Shown piece by piece: positions 27,243 to 36,542 of a DNA stretch of 64,000 nt. Within the stretch, counting starts at the first letter, position 1; each line of letters starts with the position of its first letter. The notes under the pieces are model-generated. The model did not search any database, was not told where the DNA came from, and worked only from the letters and a program-made list of their open reading frames with translations. The stretch is from Clostridiales bacterium. Its GTDB lineage: Bacteria; Bacillota; Clostridia; Christensenellales; Aristaeellaceae. The DNA is taken from NCBI GenBank assembly GCA_015056205.1, contig SVGS01000010.1:1-64000 (forward strand), given 5' to 3'. The translations under genes were made by a program, and so were the position numbers.

Positions 27243-27271
27243 ATTATAACCGGTTTCACCCTGTTTGTCAA
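27243..27271 (-). promoter_or_regulatory. Consensus sigma-A promoter of greA-lysS
   Basis: TTGACA (27271-27266), a 17-bp spacer and TATAAT (27248-27243) are a perfect consensus promoter. Confidence 0.92.
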
Positions 27272-27305
27272 TGTAGAGTTTGCCGGGAAGCCGGTTCGGT
27301 CCCGG

Positions 27306-27464
27306 TTATTTTTTCAGCAGATTCAGAGCGGTCTGCAGCAGATCCCCCACGGTCTCCGCCTTCTTGACCGCCAGTTTGACCGCTTCCTTTTCGAGGAAGT
27401 TCAGTTTGTGATCCTTGTTCTTCTCAAACCAGTCCAGCAGCAGCTTCAGATCTTCCTGATTCAT
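27306..27464 (-). CDS. Small 52-residue protein of unknown function
   Basis: The product is charged and helical, beginning MNQEDLKLLLDWF and ending TALNLLKK. It has an amphipathic Leu/Lys/Glu pattern and no membrane segment. I chose ATG at 27464 because GAGGAG sits seven bases upstream; an in-frame ATG two codons earlier is too close to that site. It follows the metallophosphoesterase gene by 38 bp in the same direction and is followed by a CCGGGA/TCCCGG hairpin at 27281-27304. I do not recognise the family. Confidence 0.7.
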   Translation of the reverse strand: MNQEDLKLLLDWFEKNKDHKLNFLEKEAVKLAVKKAETVGDLLQTALNLLKK

Positions 27465-27502
27465 TGCCATTCTCCTCGTCTTATATTCCCTTTCCCTGTT
27501 TC

Positions 27503-28204
27503 CTATCCGGGAATCAGTTCCAGTATAATCAGCTCGCAGGGGTTCCCGATCCGGGGCACCCGTGGCTTCGCTCCGTTGGTCATTCCGCGGGAAATCATCA
27601 TCCTTCCGCCGTCGTGCAGCCCGTGGGTCAGCCGGGGAAAGATTCCCTGTCCCGGAGCGTACAAGCCCCGGCCCAGGATCTGAATCTGTCCCCCGTGCGC
27701 ATGGCCGCATACGGTAAAGTCAATATCCCGGCCCTTCACATAGTCCCGCCACACTTCCGGATGGTGGCACATCAGCAGGCGGAACCCATCCTCCCGCTCA
27801 AACCGGTCCAGAAAGGCCAGATTCGGCGTTTTCTCCCGGCGGCTGCTCAGTCCTCCCAGGCGGATTCCCCGGAACAGGCATTCCTCATCGTCCAGCAGCG
27901 TCACGCGGCTGTCGCGGACTTTGGCCAGATATTCCTCCCGGTGACGGTACTTCCGCTCGTGATTCCCGACGGAGTAGAAAACCGGCGCCGCTTCCGGAGC
28001 TTCCCGCAGAAAGCGCTCCGCGTTCCGGTTGTCCCTCCGGTGGCGGTCCACCAGATCCCCCGGCACCAGAATCGCGTCGCAGCGGGCAAAATCTTCCATC
28101 ACGTCGTCAAACTCCGAGCTGTGCAGATCCGCCGCCACCGCCAGCCTCAGCGGCTCCGGAATTTTCGGCGACTGAATCCTGTGAATGGTCCGGATCCTGT
28201 TCAT
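27503..28204 (-). CDS. Calcineurin-like metallophosphoesterase
   Basis: The 233-residue protein has all the dinuclear metal motifs of the family: DLH (Asp26, His28), GDLVD (Asp50), GNHE (Asn81, His82), CHHP (His147) and GHAHGGQ (His168, His170). It resembles YkuE-type enzymes but has no twin-arginine signal or membrane anchor. The substrate is unknown. It overlaps the upstream membrane-protein gene by ATGA, so the two are translationally coupled. Confidence 0.92.
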   Translation of the reverse strand: MNRIRTIHRIQSPKIPEPLRLAVAADLHSSEFDDVMEDFARCDAILVPGDLVDRHRRDNRNAERFLREAPEAAPVFYSVGNHERKYRHREEYLAKVRDSRVTLLDDEECLFRGIRLGGLSSRREKTPNLAFLDRFEREDGFRLLMCHHPEVWRDYVKGRDIDFTVCGHAHGGQIQILGRGLYAPGQGIFPRLTHGLHDGGRMMISRGMTNGAKPRVPRIGNPCELIILELIPG

Positions 28205-29253
28205 TTCTCCGCCCTTCCTTCCGAAGGCACTCCTTCCGAAGGGATCCCTTCCGCCGCGGGCGCTTCCGTCTCAGCTTTCTCCGCCGCGGGTTCTTCCGGC
28301 GCAGCCTCTTCCGCGCCGGCCACCTCCGCCGCGGATTCTTCCGCCGCGGATCCTTCCGCCGGCCGCCGGCGGTTTCTGCGGGAATAGAAGGTCAGGCAGA
28401 CTCCGTAGGCCGCCAGCAGCAGGACGACGGTCAGGATGACCGGCAGCAGAAGCTCCTGCTGCAAAAGACGGATCATCGTGGCCAGCCGGCCGTTGGCTGC
28501 CGCGGCGGCTCCCGGCAGATCCAGCATCGCAACCAGCACGGCGCAGATCCCTGTCTGTATGCCCGCGCCTCCCAGAGAGCATCCCACATATTTGAGCGCT
28601 TCCTTCGGAGTTCCGGCAATCAGCAGGAGCATCAGTCCGGCGATGATCGCCGCCAGAATGGCCAGAATCACCGGAAGCCTGTTCACAAGATTCAGAAAGC
28701 TGCGTATATCGGCGTAATTCCGGATCTTTTCCAGGCCCAGATCCGTCAGATCGCTGCGAATGAAGAAAGTCGCGTTCCCGACTATCCGGATAATCCCCGC
28801 CGTCGCGTCGCCGTAGGCCTGGTTGATCTGATCCTGATCCTTCAGATTCGGAAAGCGAAGCAGCCCGCTCAGCATCTCTTCAATCTCTCCGTTATCCACC
28901 TTCGGGCCCTGTTTCGGCTTGCCGGTGTTCATGGTATCCCGGATCCAGGTCAGCCCCGCCAGATTCCGCCTGGCCAGCATCTCTCCGTCGAGGACCGCCA
29001 GCGTGCGGTCCGCTTCAAACCCGTATTCCTCCGCCAGGTCCCGGATCTTGTCCCTGGCCCATTCCGTTTCCTGCCGGATCAGCTCTTCATTGCCGGCCAC
29101 CCGCTCGTGCACGCCCTGCGACTGAATCAGATACAGCACCGCGGCGCCCGCCAGCGCAAAAGTCAGCAGCAGGCTCAGAACGGCTGCCAGCGCCCAGGAA
29201 AACCCTCTGGCCGTCTTACCCGGACTCTGCCGGTTCTTTCGGATCGTACTCAT
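28201..29253 (-). CDS. Membrane protein of unknown function with acidic tail
   Basis: The 350-residue protein has a membrane helix at about 19-43, an extracytoplasmic domain of about 145 residues, a further two or three helices (193-213, 225-247, 268-290), a basic cluster and a C-terminal Glu/Ala/Pro-rich low-complexity tail from 299. The tail is encoded by short GAAGG/GCCGCGG-type repeats. ATG at 29253 overlaps the stop of the small membrane gene within ATGA, and its own stop overlaps the phosphoesterase start in the same way. I recognise no family. Confidence 0.8.
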   Translation of the reverse strand: MSTIRKNRQSPGKTARGFSWALAAVLSLLLTFALAGAAVLYLIQSQGVHERVAGNEELIRQETEWARDKIRDLAEEYGFEADRTLAVLDGEMLARRNLAGLTWIRDTMNTGKPKQGPKVDNGEIEEMLSGLLRFPNLKDQDQINQAYGDATAGIIRIVGNATFFIRSDLTDLGLEKIRNYADIRSFLNLVNRLPVILAILAAIIAGLMLLLIAGTPKEALKYVGCSLGGAGIQTGICAVLVAMLDLPGAAAAANGRLATMIRLLQQELLLPVILTVVLLLAAYGVCLTFYSRRNRRRPAEGSAAEESAAEVAGAEEAAPEEPAAEKAETEAPAAEGIPSEGVPSEGRAEK

Positions 29254-29402
29254 CTTTTCACCACCGTTTTCAGCACCAGGCCGAAGGCCTTGAGAATATA
29301 GGGCCGCGCGAGGATAAATCCCGCGATCAGGAGAATCGCTCCCGGCAGCGCGGCTGTCAGAATTCCGCTCCAGCCTGTTTTCCGTTTGGTTTTCCGTATC
29401 AC
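29250..29402 (-). CDS. Small 50-residue membrane protein
   Basis: The frame starts with GTG at 29402, inside the uvrB stop (GTGA), and ends at TGA overlapping the next start (ATGA). The product has a basic N terminus ([11 protein letters not shown]), one hydrophobic helix at about 13-32 ([17 protein letters not shown]) and a short C-terminal part ending KTVVKR. A GGGAG lies about 11 bases before the GTG. Four-base overlaps at both ends and a sensible membrane protein support it as real. The function is unknown. Confidence 0.65.
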   Translation of the reverse strand: MIRKTKRKTGWSGILTAALPGAILLIAGFILARPYILKAFGLVLKTVVKR

Positions 29403-31411
29403 TTTCTGATCCGCTCCCTTCTTCGGTGTCTTTTTTGCTGTACATCGTCCTTCATGGGGGCTTCTCCCCTCAGTTCCAGCAGCCGGTCCCGCAGTTTGGC
29501 CGCGCGCTCAAACTCGAGCTCCTTCGCCGCCGAGATCATCTCATCCTCAATCTGCCGCATGAGCGCGTTCCGTTCATCCTCATTCAGCGGAGCGGCGGCC
29601 CCCTCCTCCACCTTCTTCGTGATTTCGATCACGGAGCGGATGGCGTTGCGTACGCTCTCCGGCGTAATGCCGTGGGCTTCATTATACGCCTTCTGAATCG
29701 CCCGGCGGCGGTCCGTCTCCGTCATGGCCTTCATCATGCTGTCCGTCAGGGTATCCCCGTAGAGGATGACCCGGCCGTCCACATTCCGGGCCGCCCGTCC
29801 GATGGTCTGAATCAGGGACGTTTCACTCCGCAGGAAGCCTTCCTTGTCCGCATCCAGAATGGCGACCAGCGCCACCTCGGGCAGATCCAGTCCTTCCCGC
29901 AGCAGGTTGATGCCCACCAGCACATCGTATTCTCCCAGGCGCAGATCCCGCAGAAGCTCCATCCGCTCCATGGTCTGGATATCGCTGTGCAGATAGCGCA
30001 CCCGGATCTCCAGATCCTTCAGGTATTCCGTCAGGCTCTCCGCCATGCGCTTCGTCAGCGTGGTGACCAGAACCCGCTCGCCGCGGGCGGTCACCTTCCG
30101 GATCTCCCCGACCAGATCATCCACCTGGCCGGTCGCCTTTTTCATCACGACTTCCGGATCCAGCAGCCCCGTCGGCCGGATGATCTGCTCCACGATCTGA
30201 TCCGCGCGTTCCCGCTCGTAGGGACCGGGGGTCGCGGATACAAACACGGTCTGCCCGATCCGCTCCTCAAACTCGGAAAACAGCAGCGGCCGGTTATCGA
30301 AGGCGGAAGGCAGGCGGAAGCCGTAATCCACCAGGGTTTCCTTCCGCGCCCGGTCTCCGTTGTACATCGCGCGGATCTGGGGCACCGTCACGTGACTTTC
30401 GTCGATCATCACCAGAAAGTCTCCCGTGAAGTAGTCCAGCAGCGTATAGGGCGCGTCTCCGGGCTTCCGGCCGTCGAAATAGCGGGAATAGTTTTCAATG
30501 CCCTGGCAGTAGCCGATCTCCCGCATCATTTCGATATCATACCGGGTTCGCTGGGCGATCCGCTGCGCCTCCAGCAGTTTTCCCGCTTCCTCAAACTCCG
30601 CGATCCGTTTCGCCAGGTCCGCCTCGATGTCCCCGATATGCTCCTCCATATGGGCCGGATCCGTGGCGTAATGGGTCGCCGGAAACAGCGCCGCGTGCTC
30701 CAGCGTGGCGAGCACATGCCCGCTGACCGCGTCGATTTCGGAGATCCGGTCGATCTCGTCCCCGAAATACTCCACCCGAAGCGCCTTCTCGTGCTCCCCC
30801 GCGGGAATGATCTCGATCACATCCCCCCGGACCCGGAAGGTACCCCGGGCAAATTCCATGTCGTTCCGTTCGTACTGAATATCAATCAGATCCCGGATCA
30901 GCCGGCTTCGGGGAATTTCCATCCCCGGCCGCAGGCTGATCATCATTCCTTCGTACTCGCTGGGATCTCCCATGGAATAGATGCAGCTGACGGACGCGAC
31001 GATAATCACGTCCTTCCTTTCCCGCAGGGCGGCGGTGGCGCTGTGGCGCAGCCTGTCAATCTCATCGTTGATGGAGGCGTCCTTTTCAATATAGGTATCC
31101 GAGGAAGCGATATACGCTTCCGGCTGATAATAATCGTAATAGCTGACGAAGTATTCCACCCGGCTGTCCGGGAAAAAAGCCCGCAGCTCCGTGCACAGCT
31201 GCGCCGCCAGGGTCTTGTTGTGGGCGATCACCAGCGTGGGCTTCTGTACCTTTTCAATCACGGAAGCCATGGTAAAGGTTTTCCCGCTCCCCGTGACCCC
31301 CAGCAGAATCTGATTCTTCAGACCCGCCCGGATTCCGGCGGCCAGGGCTTCAATCGCCTGCGGCTGATCCCCGCTGGCCTGATAGGGCGCCTTCAGCACA
31401 AACTGATCCAT
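29399..31411 (-). CDS. uvrB: Excinuclease ABC subunit B
   Basis: The 670-residue UvrB verifies damage and positions UvrC in nucleotide-excision repair. Walker A GVTGSGKT is at 38-45, the damage-probing beta-hairpin [10 protein letters not shown] at 91-100, and a UVR domain that contacts UvrC lies near 630-665. The length is standard. AGAGGAA precedes the ATG, and the start overlaps the rnz 3' end by 19 bp. Several genes downstream follow with four-base overlaps. Confidence 0.98.
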   Translation of the reverse strand: MDQFVLKAPYQASGDQPQAIEALAAGIRAGLKNQILLGVTGSGKTFTMASVIEKVQKPTLVIAHNKTLAAQLCTELRAFFPDSRVEYFVSYYDYYQPEAYIASSDTYIEKDASINDEIDRLRHSATAALRERKDVIIVASVSCIYSMGDPSEYEGMMISLRPGMEIPRSRLIRDLIDIQYERNDMEFARGTFRVRGDVIEIIPAGEHEKALRVEYFGDEIDRISEIDAVSGHVLATLEHAALFPATHYATDPAHMEEHIGDIEADLAKRIAEFEEAGKLLEAQRIAQRTRYDIEMMREIGYCQGIENYSRYFDGRKPGDAPYTLLDYFTGDFLVMIDESHVTVPQIRAMYNGDRARKETLVDYGFRLPSAFDNRPLLFSEFEERIGQTVFVSATPGPYERERADQIVEQIIRPTGLLDPEVVMKKATGQVDDLVGEIRKVTARGERVLVTTLTKRMAESLTEYLKDLEIRVRYLHSDIQTMERMELLRDLRLGEYDVLVGINLLREGLDLPEVALVAILDADKEGFLRSETSLIQTIGRAARNVDGRVILYGDTLTDSMMKAMTETDRRRAIQKAYNEAHGITPESVRNAIRSVIEITKKVEEGAAAPLNEDERNALMRQIEDEMISAAKELEFERAAKLRDRLLELRGEAPMKDDVQQKRHRRRERIRK

Positions 31412-32334
31412 GCTTTTTCCTCTTCCTTCGGATATCGCAGCGTCACGGTTTCCCCGTCTTTCGCCGTCCAGGTCCGTTCAAAAATCTCCCGCGCGGCCGG
31501 CAGGCAGCTTTCCGGCTCCTCCAGGCTGGTGCTGAAATGGGTCAGAAGCAGCGCTCCCGCGTCCGCGTCCCGGGCCAGCTCCGCCGCTTCCGAAAAGAGC
31601 ATATGATGGTTCTTTACCGCCAGGGGACGTTTTTCCTCCTCGCCGTACATTCCTTCCAGGATGAGCAGATCCGCGTCCGCCACCGCGTTCCGCAGCGTTT
31701 CGCAGGGACGGGTATCGGTGGAAAAAACCATCGTGATTCCCTTTCGTGGACTGCCGGTCACATCCTCCGGATGAATTCTGCGTAGTCCGACCCGTACGCT
31801 TTCCCCGGCCTGCAGCCGTTTCCAGTCCGCCAGCGGAACATGCAGCGCTTCCGCCTTTTTCGGATCGAAAGCCGCCGCCCGGGGCAGATGGATCCGGAAT
31901 CCGAAACAGGGAATGCCTCCGTGATCCACCGGAAAGGCCCGGATCTGCAGTCCGATGATCTCAAAGCTCCCTCCCGCCGGAGGCAGCTCATGCAGCAGGA
32001 CCGGAAAGCTCAGCTTCGGAACGATCACGCAGAGGCCCTCCGTAACCCGCTTCAGCCCCTGCGGCCCCCAGATATGGAAAGGCTCCTCCCGCCCGGCTTT
32101 TTCAAGGCTCAGAAGGAGCCCGGGAAGGCCGGTGCAGTGATCCCCGTGAAAATGAGTCATCGCCAGCCCTTCCAGGCATTTAAACCCCCAGCCCAGACGA
32201 CGGATCCCCACCTGGGTTCCCTCGCCGCAGTCCAGCAGAAAAGCCTGTCCGTTCACCCGGAGATACAGGGAAGACAGCGCCCGGTCCGGCAGAGGCAGCG
32301 TCCCGCCCGTGCCCAGCGTGCAGCATTCCAGCAT
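31393..32334 (-). CDS. rnz: Ribonuclease Z
   Basis: The 313-residue metallo-beta-lactamase-fold endonuclease trims tRNA 3' ends. The metal motif [12 protein letters not shown] has His61, His63, Asp65 and His66. Further ligands lie in PVDHGG, FSTDTRP and LLTHFSTS. This matters for tRNAs whose genes lack CCA, as do the two in this window. GGGAGGG precedes the ATG. It is the first gene of the rnz-uvrB transcript. Confidence 0.93.
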   Translation of the reverse strand: MLECCTLGTGGTLPLPDRALSSLYLRVNGQAFLLDCGEGTQVGIRRLGWGFKCLEGLAMTHFHGDHCTGLPGLLLSLEKAGREEPFHIWGPQGLKRVTEGLCVIVPKLSFPVLLHELPPAGGSFEIIGLQIRAFPVDHGGIPCFGFRIHLPRAAAFDPKKAEALHVPLADWKRLQAGESVRVGLRRIHPEDVTGSPRKGITMVFSTDTRPCETLRNAVADADLLILEGMYGEEEKRPLAVKNHHMLFSEAAELARDADAGALLLTHFSTSLEEPESCLPAAREIFERTWTAKDGETVTLRYPKEEEKAWISLC

Positions 32335-32362
32335 CCGTCTTCCCTCCCTTCCGTATCTTATG

Positions 32363-32371
32363 ATTGTATCA
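32363..32371 (-). promoter_or_regulatory. Extended -10 promoter of rnz-uvrB
   Basis: TGA followed by TACAAT on the minus strand forms an extended -10 about 30 bp before rnz. The -35 region is poor. Confidence 0.55.
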
Positions 32372-32453
32372 TACTTCCGGCAGGAAAACCACCTGCCGCT
32401 CCCGGCTTTTCTGCGCGCTTTTTCCGGGCGGTTCCCCGGTTCTCCGTCTCATG

Positions 32454-32595
32454 ATTATGCATAATTATCCGGTTTTATGCATCTGTATATGCATATATTC
32501 ATTTTCTGTATTTCATCGGTTTTTTTAAATTCTTTCTTGTTTTTCTATATTTCACCTCTTGACAAAGGAGTTTGAATCGTGTATATTCCATGCAT
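32454..32595 (+). promoter_or_regulatory. Candidate ArgR operator cluster
   Basis: ATGCAT occurs four times, at 32457, 32477, 32489 and 32590, in very AT-rich DNA. The first lies in the palindrome ATTATGCATAAT (32454-32465). The last sits just after the -10 box, over the predicted start. ArgR/AhrC boxes are AT-rich palindromes with TGnAT half sites, so this arrangement before an arginine operon suggests ArgR control. The assignment is inferred. Confidence 0.6.
32559..32587 (+). promoter_or_regulatory. Sigma-A promoter of the arg-car operon
   Basis: TTGACA (32559-32564), a 17-bp spacer and TATATT (32582-32587) lie 33 bp before argG. Confidence 0.88.
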
Positions 32596-32620
32596 ATTTA
32601 GAACGAAGGAGGAAGGAATC

Positions 32621-33847
32621 ATGAATAAGGAAAACATCAGGAAGGTCGTCCTCGCCTATTCCGGCGGTCTCGATACATCCATCATCATTCCCTGGCTGAA
32701 GGAGAATTACAACAACCCGGAGATCATCGCCGTCTCCGGCAACGTCGGGCAGGCGGACGAGCTGGAAGGCCTTGAGGAGAAGGCGCTGAAGACCGGCGCT
32801 TCCAAACTGTATGTGCTGGATCTGACCGATGAATATGTGGATCACTATATCATCCCCACCATGAAGGCCGGGGCGGTCTATGAGGATTATCTGCTGGGCA
32901 CCAGCCACGCCCGTCCCTGCATCGCCAAGGGGCTGGTGGAGATCGCGAAGAAGGAAGGCGCGGATGCCATCTGCCACGGCTGCACCGGAAAGGGCAACGA
33001 TCAGGTGCGTTTTGAGCTGGCCGTCAAGCATTTCGCTCCGGACATGCCCATCATCGCCCCCTGGCGGGAGTGGACGATTCAGTCCCGGGATGAGGAGATC
33101 GATTACGCCGAAGCGCATCATATCCCGCTGAAGATCACCCGGGAAACCAATTATTCCAAGGATAAGAACCTGTGGCATCTGAGCCATGAGGGCCTGGATC
33201 TGGAGGATACGGGCAACGAACCCCAGTATGAGAAGCCCGGCTTCCTGGAAATGGGTGTCTCTCCCCTGGACGCGCCGGATCAGCCCACCTATGTCACCCT
33301 GGATTTCGAAAAGGGCATTCCCGTCGCGCTGGACGGGGAAAAGATGTCCGCCAAGAATATCATTCTGAAGCTGAACGAACTGGGCGGAGCCAACGGCATC
33401 GGCATCATCGACATCGTGGAGAACCGGCTGGTCGGCATGAAATGCCGCGGTGTGTATGAGACCCCCGGCGGCACCATTCTGTACAAGGCGCATGAGACGC
33501 TGGAATCCATCTGTCTGGACAAGCTGACCATGCATGAAAAGCAGAAGCTTTCCATCACCTTTGCCGAGCTGGTTTACAACGGCCTCTGGTTCTCCCCCCT
33601 GCGGGAAGCTCTCTCCGCCTTCGTGGACAAGACGCAGGAGAAGGTCACCGGCAAGGTGAAGCTCAAGCTCTACAAGGGCAACATCATCAAGGCCGGCGTC
33701 TGGAGCGATTATTCCCTCTATTCTGAGAATATCGCCACCTTCGGAGCCAGCGATTACAATCAGAAGGATTCCGCCGGCTTCATCACCCTCTTCGGGCTGC
33801 CCACAAAGGTTCAGGCCATGGTGGATGCCGCGAACGAGAAAAAGTAA
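32621..33847 (+). CDS. argG: Argininosuccinate synthase
   Basis: The 408-residue enzyme joins citrulline and aspartate using ATP. The N-type ATP pyrophosphatase loop AYSGGLDTS is at 12-20. ATG at 32621 follows AAGGAGGAAGG, and the short extension upstream overlaps the promoter so it is not coding. It leads the arg-car operon. argH and argF are not in the window. Confidence 0.97.
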   Translation: MNKENIRKVVLAYSGGLDTSIIIPWLKENYNNPEIIAVSGNVGQADELEGLEEKALKTGASKLYVLDLTDEYVDHYIIPTMKAGAVYEDYLLGTSHARPCIAKGLVEIAKKEGADAICHGCTGKGNDQVRFELAVKHFAPDMPIIAPWREWTIQSRDEEIDYAEAHHIPLKITRETNYSKDKNLWHLSHEGLDLEDTGNEPQYEKPGFLEMGVSPLDAPDQPTYVTLDFEKGIPVALDGEKMSAKNIILKLNELGGANGIGIIDIVENRLVGMKCRGVYETPGGTILYKAHETLESICLDKLTMHEKQKLSITFAELVYNGLWFSPLREALSAFVDKTQEKVTGKVKLKLYKGNIIKAGVWSDYSLYSENIATFGASDYNQKDSAGFITLFGLPTKVQAMVDAANEKK

Positions 33848-33861
33848 GAAAGGGACTTTTC

Positions 33862-34803
33862 ATGCCCAGCATCTTCATTGACGGCAGCGCCGGAACGACC
33901 GGGCTGCGGATCCGGGATCGTCTGGCTTCCCGGAAGGATCTGACGCTGATTACGCTGCCGGAGGAGAGCCGGAAGGATCCGGAGGCCAGGAAGGCCGCGC
34001 TGAACGAAGCGGACGTAGCCTTCCTCTGCCTGCCGGATGACGCGGCCCGGGAAGCCGTTTCCCTTCTTTCCTCTCCCCGGACGGTTCTCATTGATACGTC
34101 CACCGCTCATCGGGTGGCTCCGGGATGGGTCTATGGCTTCCCGGAGCTTCCCGGGCAGCGGGACCGGATCCGCTCTTCCCGGCGGATCGCCAATCCCGGC
34201 TGTCACGCCACCGGGTTTATTTCCCTGGTCGAGCCTCTGGTTTCCGCGGGCATTCTCAAGCAGAGCGCCCGCCTTTCCTGTTTTTCCCTGACCGGTTATT
34301 CCGGCGGCGGAAAGAAGATGATCGCGGAGTATGAAGCGGAAAACCGCTCCGCGCTGCTGCAGGCTCCCCGGCAGTACGGCCTGAGCCAGGGCCATAAGCA
34401 TCTGCCGGAAATGGCGGCTCTCTGCGGCCTGGAGGTTCCTCCGGTCTTCAGCCCCGTTGTAGCCCCCTACTACGCGGGCATGGAGGTCACCGTTCCCCTG
34501 ACGGACGCGGAGACCGATGCCTCGCCGGAGGAAATCGCCGCTGTCTATCGCAGCCGCTATACCGGCGGGCTGGTCCGCTATGCGGACGCGGCGGATGAAA
34601 GCGGCTTCCTGTCCGCCGGAGCGCTGGCGGGCCGGGATGATCTGGAGGTGGCCGTATTCGGCCGGCCGGGCCGGATCCTGCTGGTTTCCCGCTTTGACAA
34701 CCTGGGCAAGGGCGCTTCCGGCGCCGCCATTCAGAACATGAATCTGGTGCTGGGCCTGCCGGAAGGAACCGGCCTGAAGGGAGCAGCCGGATGGATCAGC
34801 TGA
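33862..34803 (+). CDS. argC: N-acetyl-gamma-glutamyl-phosphate reductase, short type
   Basis: The 313-residue enzyme reduces N-acetylglutamyl phosphate to the semialdehyde with NADPH. GSAGTTGLRI at 8-17 is the nucleotide site and Cys114 in NPGCHATG is the catalytic residue. The length marks the shorter of the two ArgC types. The 3' end overlaps the GNAT gene by 13 bp. Confidence 0.95.
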   Translation: MPSIFIDGSAGTTGLRIRDRLASRKDLTLITLPEESRKDPEARKAALNEADVAFLCLPDDAAREAVSLLSSPRTVLIDTSTAHRVAPGWVYGFPELPGQRDRIRSSRRIANPGCHATGFISLVEPLVSAGILKQSARLSCFSLTGYSGGGKKMIAEYEAENRSALLQAPRQYGLSQGHKHLPEMAALCGLEVPPVFSPVVAPYYAGMEVTVPLTDAETDASPEEIAAVYRSRYTGGLVRYADAADESGFLSAGALAGRDDLEVAVFGRPGRILLVSRFDNLGKGASGAAIQNMNLVLGLPEGTGLKGAAGWIS

Positions 34804-35252
34804 ACATCAGGCCGATGACCATCGGGGATTATGAAGAGGTCCGGGCGCTGTGGATGACCATCCGCGGTTTCGGCATCCGGGCCCTGGATGATTCCCGGGA
34901 GGATATCGAGCGGTTCATTCTCCGGAATCCCACAACCAGCGTGGTCGCCCGGATGAACGGAAAAATCGTCGGTTCCATCCTCTGCGGCTCCGACGGCCGC
35001 CAGGGTTCCCTGTATCATGTCTGCGTGGCGAAGGAATACCGCCGCCGCCGCATCGGAACCCAGATGGTCGGCTGGTGTATGCATCAGCTGCGCGCCCTGG
35101 GCATCAACAAGGTGGCCCTCATCGCCTTCCCTTCCAATGACGCCGGGAACGCCTTCTGGAAGCAGATCGGCTGGCGCCAGTCGGACGTGAATTACTACGA
35201 ATTTGTGCTGAATGAAAAAAACATCACCCGGTTTATCGGGGAGGAGGACTGA
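34791..35252 (+). CDS. GNAT-family N-acetyltransferase in the arg operon
   Basis: The 153-residue protein is a single GNAT domain. The acetyl-CoA loop is in YRRRRIGTQMV (about 84-94) and a late FWKQIGW strand is typical. It overlaps argC by 13 bp and ends two bases before argJ, so it is firmly inside the operon. Possible roles are a short N-acetylglutamate synthase that primes the acetyl cycle, or an unrelated N-acetyltransferase. ArgJ of this type can often make N-acetylglutamate itself, so the need for a second enzyme is open. Confidence 0.88.
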   Translation: MDQLNIRPMTIGDYEEVRALWMTIRGFGIRALDDSREDIERFILRNPTTSVVARMNGKIVGSILCGSDGRQGSLYHVCVAKEYRRRRIGTQMVGWCMHQLRALGINKVALIAFPSNDAGNAFWKQIGWRQSDVNYYEFVLNEKNITRFIGEED

Positions 35253-35254
35253 CC

Positions 35255-36496
35255 ATGAAAACAATCGCCGGAGGCGTCACCGCGGCAAAGGGCTTTCAGG
35301 CCGCTGCCTGCGAGGCCGGTATCAAATATCAGGGCCGGATGGATATGGCCATGATCTGCAGCACGGTTCCCTGCGCGGTCGCCGGAACCTTTACCTCCAA
35401 TCAGTTTAAAGCCGCGCCGGTCCTCTGGGATCAGACGATCCTGCATCAGTACGGCCAGGCGCAGGCAGTGGTCGTCAACGCCGGCATCGCCAACGCGGCC
35501 ACAGGAGTGCCCGGCCTCGACCTGTGCCGGCAGACGGCGGAAGCCGCCGCGGCCGCGCTGCATATTTCCTCCTCGCTGGTCCTGCTCGGCTCCACCGGAG
35601 TCATCGGTCCCGCCCTGCCGCTGGACCGGATGACGGCCGGCATCAACCGGATGGCGGCTCAGCTTTCCGATACCACGGAGGCGGGCACGCTGGCCAGCCG
35701 GGCCATCATGACCACCGATACCGTGAACAAGGAGACGGCCGTGGCCTTTGAGCTTCCGGCGGCGGACGGCCGGGGCACGGTCACCGTCCGTCTGGGAGGC
35801 ATGAGCAAGGGCTCCGGCATGATTCATCCGAATATGTGCACGATGCTGGGCTACCTGACGACGGACTGCGCCATCAGCCGGCCGCTGCTCCAGAAAGCGC
35901 TCTCCGCGGTGGTTCCGGATACCTTCAATATGATTTCCGTGGACGGGGATACCAGCACCAACGATACGCTGCTGCTTCTGGCGAACGGTCAGGCGGGCAA
36001 CCGCTGCATCCAGGAAGAGGACGGAAGCTACGCCCTGTTCCGGGACGCCCTGTTCCAGGTCTGCCGGACGCTGGCCGTAATCATGGCCGGCGACGGCGAA
36101 GGCGCCACCCATCTGATCGAGATGCGGGTGATTCACGCGGACACAAAGGAAAACGCCCGTCAGCTGGCCCGCTCCGTCGTTTCCTCCAGCCTGGTCAAAG
36201 CCATGATCTACGGCAAAGACGCCAACTGCGGCCGGATTCTCTGCGCCCTGGGCTATGCCGGTCCGGCCTTTGATCCTTTCAGCATCGAGCTGTATATGGT
36301 CAGCCCGGATCAGAATCTCTGCTTCTACCGGGACGGCCGGGTACAGAATTTTGACGAGGAAAAGGCGCTGGCTCTGCTTTCCGAACACGCGGTCCGCTTC
36401 CTGTGCGACCTGAAGATGGGAGATGAGGAAGCCACCGCCTGGGGCTGCGATCTCACCTATGACTATGTAAAGATTAACGGGGACTATCGTTCCTGA
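35255..36496 (+). CDS. argJ: Ornithine acetyltransferase (glutamate N-acetyltransferase/ornithine acetyltransferase)
   Basis: The 413-residue enzyme moves acetyl from N-acetylornithine to glutamate, closing the acetyl cycle. It self-cleaves into two chains before a conserved Thr. Here the site is KGSGMIHPNMCTML with Thr196 as the nucleophile and Cys195 in place of the more usual Ala. Whether it also uses acetyl-CoA cannot be read from the sequence. GGAGGAGG precedes the ATG by a few bases. Confidence 0.96.
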   Translation: MKTIAGGVTAAKGFQAAACEAGIKYQGRMDMAMICSTVPCAVAGTFTSNQFKAAPVLWDQTILHQYGQAQAVVVNAGIANAATGVPGLDLCRQTAEAAAAALHISSSLVLLGSTGVIGPALPLDRMTAGINRMAAQLSDTTEAGTLASRAIMTTDTVNKETAVAFELPAADGRGTVTVRLGGMSKGSGMIHPNMCTMLGYLTTDCAISRPLLQKALSAVVPDTFNMISVDGDTSTNDTLLLLANGQAGNRCIQEEDGSYALFRDALFQVCRTLAVIMAGDGEGATHLIEMRVIHADTKENARQLARSVVSSSLVKAMIYGKDANCGRILCALGYAGPAFDPFSIELYMVSPDQNLCFYRDGRVQNFDEEKALALLSEHAVRFLCDLKMGDEEATAWGCDLTYDYVKINGDYRS

Positions 36497-36507
36497 TTCT
36501 GCGGCGA

Positions 36508-36532
36508 AAGGAGCGGGGGACAACGTCCCCCC
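36508..36532 (+). promoter_or_regulatory. Hairpin between the argB ribosome binding site and start
   Basis: AAAGGAG at 36508-36513 is about 30 bases from the argB ATG, too far for normal use. GGGGGAC and GTCCCCC pair between them around an AAC loop. If the hairpin forms, it would bring the ribosome binding site to about 12 bases from the ATG. This could tune argB translation. The structure is seen; the effect is inferred. Confidence 0.55.
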
Positions 36533-36542
36533 GATCGATCCG

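Noticed and set aside
32335..32620. Possible T-box or other riboswitch before argG.
   Set aside because: The sigma-A promoter lies only 33 bp before the ATG, leaving no room for a leader. The upstream region fits operator sites instead.
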